Numbered from the stretch's first letter, positions 47,318 to 56,016 are shown. The stretch: DNA of 64,000 bases from Pseudomonas gingeri (GCF_013386115.1 NZ_JACAOR010000005.1:124001-188000), one strand, 5' to 3'. Notes: a model not told the origin generated them from the letters alone. Translations and numbers: made by a program.

Positions 47318-49849
47318 ATGATTTCCTTGCCGATTGATGAAGTTTTGCCTGCATTGCGCCAGGCCCTGGGCGAACGCCACGAAACCGTGCTCGAAGCCCC
47401 GCCCGGCGCGGGCAAGACCACCCGGGTGCCGCTGGCCCTGTTGCACGAGCCATGGCTGGCCGGGCAGACCATCCTGATGCTCGAGCCACGTCGCCTGGCG
47501 GCCCGCGCGGCGGCCGAGCGGCTGGCCAGCGAGTTGGGGGAAAAGGTCGGTGAAACCGTCGGCTATCGCATCCGCCTGGACAGCAAGGTCGGTCCGAACA
47601 CGCGGATCGAAGTGGTCACCGAAGGTATTCTCACCCGCCGGTTGCAGGACGATCCAGCGCTGGAGGGCGTCGGGCTGCTGATCTTCGATGAATTTCATGA
47701 GCGCAGCCTGGATGCCGACCTGGCGCTGGCCCTGAGCCTCAATGGTCGCGAAATGTTTCGCGATGAGCAGCCGCTGAAGATCCTGCTGATGTCCGCGACC
47801 CTGGAAGGCGAACGCCTGGCCAGCCTGCTGGACGAAGCGCCGGTGGTGCGCAGCGAGGGCCGCATGTTCCCGGTGACGACCCGCTGGGGGCGGGCCTTCC
47901 AGCCCGGCGAATTCATCGAGCCACGGGTGGTGCAGACGGTACTCGAAGCGATCGATGATGAGAGTGGCAGCCTGCTGGTGTTCCTCCCCGGGCAGGCGGA
48001 GATTCGTCGCGTCCACCAGCAACTGGAAGAATCCCTGGGCGGGCGCGCGGATATCCTCTTGTGCCCGTTGCATGGCGAGTTGGACCTGTCGGCCCAGCGT
48101 GCCGCCATCGAGCCGGCTCCGGTGGGCAAACGCAAGGTGGTGCTGGCGACCAATATCGCCGAGACCAGCCTGACCATCGATGGCGTGCGGGTGGTGATCG
48201 ACGCGGGGCTGGCGCGGGTGCCGCGTTTCGATCCGGGCAGCGGCATGACCCGCCTCGACACCCAGCGGATTTCCCGCGCCAGTGCCACCCAGCGTGCCGG
48301 CCGGGCCGGGCGCCTCGAGCCCGGTGTGTGTTATCGGCTGTGGTCCGAGGCCCAGCACGAGCAACTGGCGGCCTACGGCAGTGCCGAGATCCTCCAGGCC
48401 GACCTCGCCGGACTGGCCTTGCAACTGGCGCGCTGGGGCGTGACCCCGACCCAACTGGTCTGGCTGGATATACCACCGGCCGCTGCGTACGCCCAGGCCC
48501 AGGACCTGCTCCAGCGCCTCGGGGCGTTGACGGCCAAGCCGGGCGAAGACTGGACCCTCACCCGCCACGGGCAGGCCATGGCCGAACTGCCGGCCCACCC
48601 GCGTATCGCCCACCTGCTGCTGCGCGGGCAGGCGCTGGGCCTGGCGCACATGGCCTGCGATGTCGCCGCGCTGCTGGGCGAACGGGATATCCAGCGCGGT
48701 GGCGGCGCCGACTTGCACACCCGTCTGGCCTTGCTGGCCGGCGAGGAGCGGGTGGCGCGTGGCGGCCAGGGCGGCGTGCAGCGCGCCCGGCAGCTGGCGC
48801 GACAATACCGTGGCTATCTGCGTGGCAAGGCCAGCGAGCCGGTGGCCGATCCCGAGCATCCACGCTGGTTGGGCGCGCTGCTGGCACTGGCCTATCCGGA
48901 CCGGGTCGCCCAGCAACGCCGGGCGGGTGGCGCCGAGTATCGCCTGGCCAACGGCCGTGCGGCGCTGTTCAGCGAAACCGACAGCCTGATGAAACAGCCC
49001 TGGCTGGTGATCGCCGACCTGGGCAGTCGCCAGGGCCAGCGCGAAGAGCGGATCTACCTGGCCGCGGAATTCGATCCGGCCCTGTTCGACACGGTGCTGG
49101 CCGAACAGGTGAGCAACGTCGATCAACTGGATTGGGACGAGCGCGAGGGCGTATTGCGGGCCGAACGCCAGCGCAAGGTCGGCGAACTGGTCCTCAGTCG
49201 CGAACCCCTGACCGGCCTGGATGAGGCGGCGCGCAGCCAGGCGCTGGTCAACCTGGTGCGGCGCAAGGGCCTGGAACTGCTGCCCTGGACGCCGGAACTG
49301 CGCCAATGGCAGGCGCGGGTGGCGTTGTTGCGCCAGCTGGACCTGGCGGACAAGGGCCAGAGCGAATGGCCGGATGTCAGCGACAAGGCGTTGCTGGCGA
49401 CCCTGGAACACTGGCTGCTGCCGTACCTGGGCCGGGTTTCGCGGCTCAGCCATTTCGCCAACCTGGAGCTGGCCAATATCGTCCACAACCTGTTGCCCTG
49501 GCCGTTGCCCCAGCGTCTCGACGAGCTGGCGCCGCATCATCTGAGCGTGCCGTCGGGGTCGTCGATCCGCCTGGACTACAGCGAACAGCCGCCGATCCTG
49601 GCGGTGCGCCTGCAAGAGTTGTTCGGGCTGGCCGAGACGCCGCGGGTGGCCGGCGGCCGCCAGGTGGTGAAGCTGCATCTGTTGTCACCGGCACGGCGCC
49701 CGGTGCAGGTGACCCAGGACCTGGCGAACTTCTGGCGCAGCACCTACGCCGAAGTGAAGAAGGACCTCAAGGGCCGTTACCCCAAGCACTACTGGCCGGA
49801 CGACCCGCTGGTGGCGGAGGCGACGGCGCGGATCAAGCCGCGCAAGTAA
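47318..49849 (+). CDS. hrpB: ATP-dependent RNA helicase HrpB
   Basis: DEAH-box helicase of the HrpA/HrpB group, 843 residues from ATG 47318. Motifs in order: LEAPPGAGKTTRVPL (I), LEPRRLAARAAAERL (Ia), LIFDEFHERSLDADL (II), LLMSATLEGERL (III), ATNIAETSLTIDGV and QRAGRAGRLEPG (VI). The HA2 and HrpB C-terminal domains end with the usual FWRSTYAEVKKDLKGRYPKH. Its exact bacterial role is not settled. The frame is open up to 47270, but ATG 47318 fits the family start. Confidence 0.96.
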   Translation: MISLPIDEVLPALRQALGERHETVLEAPPGAGKTTRVPLALLHEPWLAGQTILMLEPRRLAARAAAERLASELGEKVGETVGYRIRLDSKVGPNTRIEVVTEGILTRRLQDDPALEGVGLLIFDEFHERSLDADLALALSLNGREMFRDEQPLKILLMSATLEGERLASLLDEAPVVRSEGRMFPVTTRWGRAFQPGEFIEPRVVQTVLEAIDDESGSLLVFLPGQAEIRRVHQQLEESLGGRADILLCPLHGELDLSAQRAAIEPAPVGKRKVVLATNIAETSLTIDGVRVVIDAGLARVPRFDPGSGMTRLDTQRISRASATQRAGRAGRLEPGVCYRLWSEAQHEQLAAYGSAEILQADLAGLALQLARWGVTPTQLVWLDIPPAAAYAQAQDLLQRLGALTAKPGEDWTLTRHGQAMAELPAHPRIAHLLLRGQALGLAHMACDVAALLGERDIQRGGGADLHTRLALLAGEERVARGGQGGVQRARQLARQYRGYLRGKASEPVADPEHPRWLGALLALAYPDRVAQQRRAGGAEYRLANGRAALFSETDSLMKQPWLVIADLGSRQGQREERIYLAAEFDPALFDTVLAEQVSNVDQLDWDEREGVLRAERQRKVGELVLSREPLTGLDEAARSQALVNLVRRKGLELLPWTPELRQWQARVALLRQLDLADKGQSEWPDVSDKALLATLEHWLLPYLGRVSRLSHFANLELANIVHNLLPWPLPQRLDELAPHHLSVPSGSSIRLDYSEQPPILAVRLQELFGLAETPRVAGGRQVVKLHLLSPARRPVQVTQDLANFWRSTYAEVKKDLKGRYPKHYWPDDPLVAEATARIKPRK

Positions 49850-49855
49850 GGGTCG

Positions 49856-49943
49856 TGTGGGAGCGGGCTTGCCCGCGAATGAGGCGGCGCGGTGTTTCAG
49901 GGGCTGCGCGTTATCGTTCTTCGCGGGCAAGCCCGCTCCCACA
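49856..49943. repeat. REP pair, GGGAGCGGGCTTGCCCGCGA type
   Basis: TGTGGGAGCGGGCTTGCCCG and the inverted TCGCGGGCAAGCCCGCTCCC around a spacer, between hrpB and the convergent EEP gene. This is a core variant of the more common GGAGCCGGCTTGCC type. Confidence 0.9.
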
Positions 49944-50002
49944 AGGCAGTCCGCACAAACTCCCGTCCACACAGGCCTGCACTCGCAGCGCCCCGGGGGT
50001 GT

Positions 50003-51085
50003 TTATCGCGCTGGCGGCAGCAGGAAGCGCGCAATCACCGGCAGGTGGTCGGAGATCTTCAGGGTGTCGTCCTGGCGGACCTGCGCCTCGACCCGCCTCA
50101 TCTTGGCGCTGTAGAAGAAGTAGTCCAGGGTGCGGTCCGGGCCACTGACCCCGGGATCGTTGGGGTAATGGGTCAGCCATTGCTCGCGGTCGATGCCGCT
50201 GGCTTCGCTGTTGCTCGGGATCATCGGGTACTTGTCCCACAGGACATGCAGCTCGCTGTCCGCCGAGTAGCCGCCGCGCAGCCTTGGTGGCAGGCGCAGG
50301 TACTGGCCCAGGGGTAGCAGGTTGAAATCGCCACCGATCAGCCATGGCGTGCCCTGGCCTTCGAGTTTATCCAGCAGGCGGGTGGTCGCCTGCACCTGGC
50401 GCAACTGGGTGTCGTTTTGGGCAAAGGGCGCCAGCTGGGTGTTGATCACCGCCAGTTGCCCGCCATCGCTCAGCGGCAGGTAATTGAGCAGCAGTGCCTG
50501 GCGGTGCTGGAACTGGCGCTGGATCAGGTTGGCCGGGGCCAGGGGCAGTTGCAGGCGCTCGGCATGCTCGATCTGGTAGCGGCTCAGGGTCGCCAGCTTG
50601 CGCCCGACGCTGCCGAAGATATGCCAGTCGGGCACGAAGTCGGCCTTCCAGTCGAAGGCTTGCGAGCTGCACGGGTACAGGTCGGCGACACGCTCCTGGA
50701 GCAGCTTGAGCTGGTCCTGGTAGGCGCTGGCCTTGGCGTTCTCATCGACCTCCTGCAGCAGCACGATATCCGGTTGCTCGTCGCGGATGACCCGCGACAC
50801 TTCGTCGAGGCTGAAGGCCATGTCTTCGCTGGTCGGGCGCTCGTCCTTGCCGCTGCCGTCGGCCATGTCGTACCAGAACACATAGCGCTTGCCCGCCAGG
50901 TACTGGATGTTCCAGGTCATCACCTTGAGGGCCTGGCCGGCGACCAGAACGGGCGCCTGGGCGGTACAACTGACCGGCAGCGTTTCCTTGCTGTCGGGAT
51001 GCCAGCTCAGGGTGTAGATGAAAAGGCCCAGCAGGCCGGCGACCAGGGCCATGCTCAAGAGCGTGTAACGTAATAGACGGGTCAT
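50003..51085 (-). CDS. Endonuclease/exonuclease/phosphatase-fold protein, membrane anchored
   Basis: 360 residues. An N-terminal helix (LLSMALVAGLLGLFIYTL) probably anchors it facing the periplasm. The EEP catalytic motifs are all present: VMTWNIQYL, VLLQEVDEN, GGDFNLLPLG, and ISDHLPVIARF at the end. The fold covers phosphodiesterases, phosphatases and nucleases, so the substrate is open. ATG at 51085. It converges with hrpB. Confidence 0.88.
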   Translation of the reverse strand: MTRLLRYTLLSMALVAGLLGLFIYTLSWHPDSKETLPVSCTAQAPVLVAGQALKVMTWNIQYLAGKRYVFWYDMADGSGKDERPTSEDMAFSLDEVSRVIRDEQPDIVLLQEVDENAKASAYQDQLKLLQERVADLYPCSSQAFDWKADFVPDWHIFGSVGRKLATLSRYQIEHAERLQLPLAPANLIQRQFQHRQALLLNYLPLSDGGQLAVINTQLAPFAQNDTQLRQVQATTRLLDKLEGQGTPWLIGGDFNLLPLGQYLRLPPRLRGGYSADSELHVLWDKYPMIPSNSEASGIDREQWLTHYPNDPGVSGPDRTLDYFFYSAKMRRVEAQVRQDDTLKISDHLPVIARFLLPPAR

Positions 51086-51172
51086 GGGCTCGGCTTATGA
51101 CGTTGCAATATGGAGGGAGCATAACCGACCGCCTTGTCACCGCCTAACCCTCTATTGTGAGGGATTGTCCCG

Positions 51173-51835
51173 TTAGCCCCTGTCAGATTTTTCGCTGATC
51201 AGCATGTACAGCCGGAAGAGTACGACGCTGGTGAACAGTTGCAGGAAGCTGTGGGCGCTGTCGATGACCAGTGTCAGCAGCGGATTCTGTGGCTCGGGAT
51301 AGGCACTGGCGCTCAGGCCCTTGAGCAGCCACAGCGGTCCCATGACACAGAGGATGCAGGTGAAGGTCCGCCAGAAATGCCCGCGGCTGAGGTTGAAACT
51401 CTCCTTCATCGCCCGTAGCGGTTCCCGGCCGCGCAATACCAGCTGGTATTCGGCAAAGGCCAGCACCACGGTCAGCCAGATGCCGGGAATGAAGTACAAC
51501 GACAGCCCGAGCACGATGGCCACGGTATTCACCGCCGACAGCAGCGCCATGCGCGGCCACAGGCGCAGGGACATGGCCAGCAGGTCGCGATTGAGCGGGG
51601 TTTCGCCGCGGGTCCGGGCATCGAGAAACAGGATCAGCGCCGCGGTGTACAGCGGGTACACCAGCAGTCCGGCCAGCAGGTCGTAGGCGGGCGAGGCATC
51701 GGGGCCGATGGCGTTGTCCAGCAGTTGCTGGAGGACGGCCTCGAAGATCACCAGCGGCAGGCAGAGGCGGGCGATCTGGCCCAGGTTGCGCCGGAAGAAA
51801 TACAGGGAGTCGCGCAATATGGTGAGCGGGTTCAT
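51173..51835 (-). CDS. YciC-like polytopic membrane protein
   Basis: 220 residues from ATG 51835, with five to six membrane helices. It begins MNPLTILRDSLYFFRRNLGQ and includes FIPGIWLTVVLAFAEYQLVLRGREPLRAMKES-type sequence (split over the central helix) seen in the YciC/UPF0259 family. Function unknown; possibly envelope stress-related. The upstream in-frame start at 51898 adds a non-hydrophobic extension and is disfavoured. Confidence 0.82.
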   Translation of the reverse strand: MNPLTILRDSLYFFRRNLGQIARLCLPLVIFEAVLQQLLDNAIGPDASPAYDLLAGLLVYPLYTAALILFLDARTRGETPLNRDLLAMSLRLWPRMALLSAVNTVAIVLGLSLYFIPGIWLTVVLAFAEYQLVLRGREPLRAMKESFNLSRGHFWRTFTCILCVMGPLWLLKGLSASAYPEPQNPLLTLVIDSAHSFLQLFTSVVLFRLYMLISEKSDRG

Positions 51836-52015
51836 GGGCTCGCTATCGAAGGTCAAAGCAAAGCGACACTTTAACCGATGAGGCGGGCCGACACTCAAAT
51901 GTAAACGTTACGTAAGGATCATTGAAACTTCCTGTAACAGCCCCATAACTGATGTACGCCCGGGCCGTATCGGCCAGGGCGACCGATTTCTACCCGGCAA
52001 TCTGATGAGGTCGCC

Positions 52016-52771
52016 ATGAACAGCGAAGAGCAAACCCTGATCGATGGACTGTTTTCACGGTTGCAACAAGCCGAAAAGGATTCAGCCCCGCGTGACGCCC
52101 TGGCCGAGGCGCGGATCAAGGAGCATCTGGCGCGCCAACCGGCTGCGGCGTACTACATGACTCAGTCGATCCTGGTGCAAGAGCACGCGATCAAGAGTCT
52201 CGACGAGCAGAACAAGCAACTCCAGGCCCAATTGCAGCAGGCCCAGGCCGACCTGCAACAGGCTCGCGCCCAGAGCGCCGCGCCGGCGCCGAGCAGCGGT
52301 GGTTTCCTGTCGAGCATCTTTGGCGGTGGCAGTCGCGATCCGGCACCGGCTCCGGCTCCCGGCAACTCCGGTGGCGGCTGGCGTGAGCCGGCGCGCCCGG
52401 CATTCAATGCCCCGCCACAGCAGAACTACAACCCGCAGCCCGCCTACGCCCCGCAACAGGCGGCCCCGGCTGCCCCTATCGGCAGCGGTTTCCTCGGTGG
52501 CGCGCTGAAAACCGCGGCCGGCGTTGCCGGTGGCGTGATGCTGGCCGAAGGTATCAGCAGCCTGTTCCATCACAACCAGCAGCAGCCGCAGATCATCGAG
52601 GAAATCATCGAGCCGAGCCCGATGAGCAACAACAACGGCGGCGGTTGGGGCGATGACCAGCGCATGGCCAACAACGACTCCTGGGGCAACAACGACCAGG
52701 GCGGCTTCCTCGACAGCGACTACAGCGACGACAGTTCCTCTTCTTTCTCTGACGACGATTCCTACGTCTGA
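52016..52771 (+). CDS. DUF2076 domain-containing protein
   Basis: 251 residues. The N-terminal DUF2076 domain (MNSEEQTLIDGLFSRLQQAE.., QPAAAYYMTQSILVQEHAI) runs into a Gln-rich coiled coil (LDEQNKQLQAQLQQAQADLQ). A Pro/Gly/Ala-rich linker follows, then a hydrophobic Gly-rich segment (GSGFLGGALKTAAGVAGGVM) and a Asn/Gly/Asp-rich tail ending in a run of Ser and Asp. The layout suggests a peripheral envelope or complex-forming protein. ATG 52016. Followed by a strong hairpin. Confidence 0.9.
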   Translation: MNSEEQTLIDGLFSRLQQAEKDSAPRDALAEARIKEHLARQPAAAYYMTQSILVQEHAIKSLDEQNKQLQAQLQQAQADLQQARAQSAAPAPSSGGFLSSIFGGGSRDPAPAPAPGNSGGGWREPARPAFNAPPQQNYNPQPAYAPQQAAPAAPIGSGFLGGALKTAAGVAGGVMLAEGISSLFHHNQQQPQIIEEIIEPSPMSNNNGGGWGDDQRMANNDSWGNNDQGGFLDSDYSDDSSSSFSDDDSYV

Positions 52772-52778
52772 TCTTCTC

Positions 52779-52813
52779 CAGTCCGGGGCGCCTTGGCGCT
52801 CCGGACTGCGTTT
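52779..52813 (+). terminator. Terminator-like hairpin after the DUF2076 gene
   Basis: CAGTCCGGGGCGC (52779-52791) pairs with GCGCTCCGGACTG (52796-52808) as a 13-base-pair stem with one G-U around a four-base loop, followed by CGTTT. Confidence 0.75.
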
Positions 52814-52924
52814 GCATGGCTGATTGTTCGCTGAATCTTGCCTCGGGCTGGCATACTGCGCGTCTACTCGCTTTCGAGTGTCCGTCACCCCCGCCAGTGC
52901 GCGTCTGCGCCATGAGGATTCACG

Positions 52925-53404
52925 GTGAAGAAAATCGCAGTGTTCGCCGACGTTCAGAACCTCTATTACACCGTGCGCCAGGCTTACGGTTGTCACTTCA
53001 ACTACGCCGCCCTGTGGGCTGATATCAGCCAGCGCGGGCAGATCGTCGAAGCCTATGCCTATGCGATCGACCGTGGCGACAGCAAGCAGCAGCAGTTCCA
53101 GCAGATCCTGCGCAACCTGGGTTTCACGGTGAAACTCAAGCCGTACATCCAGCGCAGCGACGGTTCGGCCAAGGGTGACTGGGACGTGGGGATCACCATC
53201 GATATCATGGATGCCGCGCCGAACGTCGACGAGGTGGTGCTGGCGTCCGGTGATGGCGATTTCGACCTGCTGCTCGAGCGCATCATCGGCAAGCATGGGG
53301 TCGAGGCGGTGGCCTATGGTGTGCCGGGGTTGACTGCCAACTCGCTGATCCGCGCGGCGAGCCGCTACGTGCCCATCGAAGGTGCACTGTTGTTGAAAAA
53401 CTGA
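52925..53404 (+). CDS. NYN-domain (LabA-like) protein
   Basis: 159-residue single-domain protein of the LabA/DUF88 NYN group, a PIN-like putative ribonuclease fold. Acidic residues expected to bind metal occur in VFADVQNLYYTV, GDWDVGITIDIMD and LASGDGDFDLLLERI. GTG start at 52925, preceded by GAGGATTCACG. Some relatives degrade or process RNA; the partner and substrate are not indicated here. Confidence 0.88.
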   Translation: MKKIAVFADVQNLYYTVRQAYGCHFNYAALWADISQRGQIVEAYAYAIDRGDSKQQQFQQILRNLGFTVKLKPYIQRSDGSAKGDWDVGITIDIMDAAPNVDEVVLASGDGDFDLLLERIIGKHGVEAVAYGVPGLTANSLIRAASRYVPIEGALLLKN

Positions 53405-53410
53405 TGGACC

Positions 53411-53462
53411 TGATCGTTCCCACGCTCCGCGTGGTAACGCAGTCCTGGACGCTCCGCGTCCA
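53411..53462. repeat. Short palindromic repeat, TGATCGTTCCCACGCTCC type
   Basis: TGATCGTTCCCACGCTCCGC then GTGG, followed by GGACGCTCCGCGTCC: two small adjacent palindromes. This family also occurs at 55126, 55864 and 58988 and is distinct from the GCCGGC REP type. Confidence 0.8.
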
Positions 53463-53532
53463 TTTCTGAAGCAACGCGTATTCCCTGTCGCGCCGGGGGA
53501 GCGATCAACGGACTATTTGAAAGGGTTGGATT

Positions 53533-54144
53533 TTGGAACGTATTGCCGTCATCGACTTTGAAACCACCGGGATCTCGCCGAGCAGTGCCTGCCGGGCGAC
53601 GGAAATCGCCGTGGTCATCCTGGAAGAGGGGCGCATCGTCGACCGTTACCAGAGCCTGATGAATGCCGGAGTGCGGGTGCCGGCCTTTATCGAACAACTG
53701 ACCGGCATCAGCAACGCCATGTTGCGCACGGCGCCCTCGGCGGAGCGGGTGATGAACGAGGTCAACGAATTCGTCGGCATCACGCCGCTGCTGGCCCACA
53801 ACGCCGCGTTCGACCAGAAGTTCTGGGACTTCGAGATGGGTCGCATCAAGCGCACGCGCCTGCAGAATTTCGCCTGCTCGCTGTTGCTGGCGCGACGCCT
53901 GATGCCGGCGGCGCCGAACCACAAGCTGGGCACCCTGACCGCCTACGCGCGGCTGCCGCATACCGGCCAGGCGCACCGGGCCATGGCCGACGCCGAGATG
54001 GCCGCGAACCTGCTGGCGCACCTGGCCGGCGAGCTGCGCGAAAAGCACGGGCTGCGCGAGCTGTCTCACGACCTGCTGTGCAAATTGCAGAAAGCACCGG
54101 CGGCGAAGGTGGGGGAGCATTTGAGGCGGTATCGGGGGGCCTGA
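53533..54144 (+). CDS. DnaQ-like DEDDh 3'-5' exonuclease
   Basis: 203 residues, TTG start at 53533. Exonuclease motifs: ExoI AVIDFETTGISPSS, ExoII LLAHNAAFDQKFW and ExoIII HRAMADAEMAANLLA, giving the DEDDh set. It lacks extra domains, so it is a stand-alone proofreading-like or RNA/DNA-trimming nuclease rather than the DnaQ subunit itself. Other starts are absent nearby in frame, and a run of GAAAGGG lies upstream. Confidence 0.9.
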   Translation: MERIAVIDFETTGISPSSACRATEIAVVILEEGRIVDRYQSLMNAGVRVPAFIEQLTGISNAMLRTAPSAERVMNEVNEFVGITPLLAHNAAFDQKFWDFEMGRIKRTRLQNFACSLLLARRLMPAAPNHKLGTLTAYARLPHTGQAHRAMADAEMAANLLAHLAGELREKHGLRELSHDLLCKLQKAPAAKVGEHLRRYRGA

Positions 54145-54549
54145 GGCAAGCCCGCCCGCCACAAGACTGTGCTCTGCTTCAGGCTCCCTGGCTGGCCGGA
54201 GCTACCTCTCAAGTAGCGCTTTTGTCCCGCATTTTTTAGGAAATGTCGTACTTCCTGTGGCGATCCGTGCTGTCTTTCCGGGATGAGCTGGCAACGCTAG
54301 CCTTTTCCGGTCATCGCCAAATCGGTGACAGGGCGTAGGAACCCTTGCAATTGACTCTTTCGATACTGAGCATCCACCATACTCGCTGGTTTTTTAGCCA
54401 GCGTGCCCCTTATGGTGGCCGTGCGCGGGCACGTTGATTCGTGGCCGAGTGTCCGAGAGAGCTCGGTTCCTACCCCGCGTACGGCTGCCACCCAAGTCCG
54501 TAGGAAGGCTTTATATGGCAGCTCCTTGAATCTCTCGGAGTATTCCAAA
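54145..54549 (+). promoter_or_regulatory. 405-base leader region with ordered stem-loops and a potential pseudoknot
   Basis: No gene. From 54374 the sequence is dense in complementary segments: CCACCATA / TATGGTGG (54374-54381, 54411-54418) enclosing CGCTGG / CCAGCG (54384-54389, 54398-54403); CGTGC / GCACG (54420-54424, 54429-54433); then TTCCTAC (54467-54473), GCTGCCA (54484-54490), GTAGGAA (54500-54506), TGGCAGC (54516-54522) in A-B-A'-B' order. A' covers a strong AGGAAGG ribosome-binding site and B' abuts ATG 54515, which opens a four-codon frame (MAAP, stop 54527-54529). It lies directly before the BRO-N gene. Confidence 0.55.
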
Positions 54550-55116
54550 ATGGGAAAAGTCATTCTCGAAAGTCTCGCTGAAACCATACAAAACCTTCTT
54601 GATAACGGTAGTGCTTATGACGTGTCAGAGCAGCTTGGTCTTGCCGTTAACGTTGCTTTCGAACCGCAAATATTTACTCGTCACCACCGCAAACTCCGCG
54701 CCTTGCTCCTGCATGACGAAGCCTGGTTCTGCGCCCGTGATATCGGGCACCTGATGGGCATCGAGTGGCATGAGCGCAAAGCGATCAAGCTTGATTCGGA
54801 TCAGCGTCGACTGCTGAGCTTGCAGGGGAATGGCGGAGCAGAAGAACACCTGATGCTCAGCGAGTCGGGTGTCTACGCCATGCTGGTCTATCACTACCTG
54901 CCGGAGAACCGGCATCTGCGCCAGTGGCTGACGCACCAGGTATTACCCATGCTGCGCGACCAGCCACAACTGGCCCTGACCCAGGCCCCGAGCCTGGGCT
55001 TGCTGGAATGGAACGGTGGTGCGCTGAGCCTGCTGCATTGGCGCAAGGAGCCCTGGATCCGCCTGCGTGATATGCCGCAGGTGGTGCCCGTCAGCGGTTG
55101 TGGCAGTGTCTGGTAA
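54550..55116 (+). CDS. BRO-N domain protein (phage antirepressor-like)
   Basis: 188 residues from ATG 54550 with CGGAG nine bases upstream. The BRO-N domain spans about residues 38-135: LLLHDEAWFCARDIGHLMGI, KLDSDQRRLL, LMLSESGVYAMLVYHYLPEN and LRQWLTHQVLPMLRD. This domain is common in phage antirepressors and binds DNA. The C-terminal part is short and Leu/Trp-rich with no KilA-C or ANT domain. No other phage gene is nearby. The frame is open to 54403, but that runs through the structured leader. Confidence 0.85.
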   Translation: MGKVILESLAETIQNLLDNGSAYDVSEQLGLAVNVAFEPQIFTRHHRKLRALLLHDEAWFCARDIGHLMGIEWHERKAIKLDSDQRRLLSLQGNGGAEEHLMLSESGVYAMLVYHYLPENRHLRQWLTHQVLPMLRDQPQLALTQAPSLGLLEWNGGALSLLHWRKEPWIRLRDMPQVVPVSGCGSVW

Positions 55117-55125
55117 GTGATTGGC

Positions 55126-55158
55126 TGATCGTTCCCATGCAGAGCGTGGGAGCGATCT
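55126..55158. repeat. Short palindromic repeat copy
   Basis: TGATCGTTCCCATGCAGAGC then GTGGGAGCGATC: inverted ends GATCG / CGATC with a CCCA..TGGG core, same family as 53411. Confidence 0.75.
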
Positions 55159-55265
55159 TCGGTGACCTGTTCAGAATGTTTCTTCAGGCGACCGACGGCC
55201 AAGTTGTTGCGTTGCTTGGTAGCGAAAATAAGACCAAAATAAAGACCTATTCAGGAGTCTTTATT

Positions 55266-55553
55266 ATGCAAAGTGTTTTGAGCAACAGGGTCGTGAGCGT
55301 CTCCGAGCTCAAGAAAAACCCCTCTGCCGTATTGAGTGAAGCAGGAGGCGAACCCGTGGCGGTACTGAACCATAATCGCGTAATGGGCTATATGGTGCCT
55401 GCTGACGTATTCGAGATGATGATGGAGCGTCTGGACGATCTGGAACTCGCGCAGTTGGCCAGAGAACGCATCGAAGCCAATGAACCCCCTGTACGTGTTT
55501 CTCTGGACGACTTGATTGCCGAAGCCCAGGCCGATATCGAACATGGGCGCTGA
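55266..55553 (+). CDS. Type II antitoxin, Phd/YefM-like
   Basis: 95 residues from ATG 55266. Opens MQSVLSNRVVSVSELKKNPS followed by LSEAGGEPVAVLNHNRVMGYMVP, the Phd/YefM DNA-binding fold pattern. The C-terminal, acidic, probably flexible part (ERIEANEPPVRVSLDDLIAE) would neutralise the toxin. It overlaps the toxin gene by 11 bases, and such pairs normally autorepress through a site at their promoter. Confidence 0.92.
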   Translation: MQSVLSNRVVSVSELKKNPSAVLSEAGGEPVAVLNHNRVMGYMVPADVFEMMMERLDDLELAQLARERIEANEPPVRVSLDDLIAEAQADIEHGR

Positions 55554-55833
55554 ATACAGTATTGAATGGGACCCAAAGGCCCTGAAGGAACTGCGCAATC
55601 TCGATGCGGTTCTTCGAGTGCAATTGCTACGCAAGCTTGAAGAGCGTCGACATGCGCCGCGTGTTTCAGGTGATGCGCTTCACGGTCTCAAGGATTGCTA
55701 CAAGATCAAGCTGCGCGGGTCAGGATATCGACTCGTCTATCGTGTCGAGGACGAGCGAATTGTTGTTGTCGTGCTGGCGATAGGCAAGCGAGAGCGTAGC
55801 GCCGTGTATGAACAGGCCAGGAAGCGTACCTGA
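55543..55833 (+). CDS. RelE/ParE-family toxin
   Basis: 96 residues from ATG 55543, inside the end of the antitoxin gene. Family pattern: YSIEWDPKALKELRNLD, LLRKLEERRHAPR, DCYKIKLRGSGYRLVYRVED and VVVLAIGKRERSAVYEQA. RelE relatives cut mRNA on the ribosome; basic and aromatic residues near the C-terminus (KRER, Y) are consistent with an active toxin. Confidence 0.92.
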   Translation: MGAEYSIEWDPKALKELRNLDAVLRVQLLRKLEERRHAPRVSGDALHGLKDCYKIKLRGSGYRLVYRVEDERIVVVVLAIGKRERSAVYEQARKRT

Positions 55834-55863
55834 CTTTTACGATATTGCTTCATCTGCGCGTCT

Positions 55864-55979
55864 TGTGACGCAGAGCGTCACGGGCTGCATGCCCACGCAG
55901 AGCGTGGGAACGATCAACTTGTGCTTGTCCCCGGCCCGTGCACGACGCGGTCCTGTAGGAGCAAGCTTGCTCGCGAGGG
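55864..55979. repeat. Short palindromic repeat copy and half-REP
   Basis: 55864-55917 holds TGTGACGCAGAGCGTCACGG and CCCACGCAGAGCGTGGGAAC ending in CGATCA (the TGATCGTTCCCACGC family, inverted). 55952-55979 is a single REP-like CTGTAGGAGCAAGCTTGCTC plus GCGAGG. Together they fill the gap between the toxin gene and the Lrp gene. Confidence 0.75.
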
Positions 55980-56016
55980 GGTGCGAAGCGCCCCCAAAAC
56001 CGGCAAACACGCACGT

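Noticed and set aside
47288-49678. 796-codon open frame on the minus strand
   Set aside because: Antisense shadow of hrpB.
54403-54549. Longer BRO-N protein starting at 54403
   Set aside because: The extension runs through the paired segments of the leader and has no ribosome-binding site; ATG 54550 has one and begins just before the recognisable domain.
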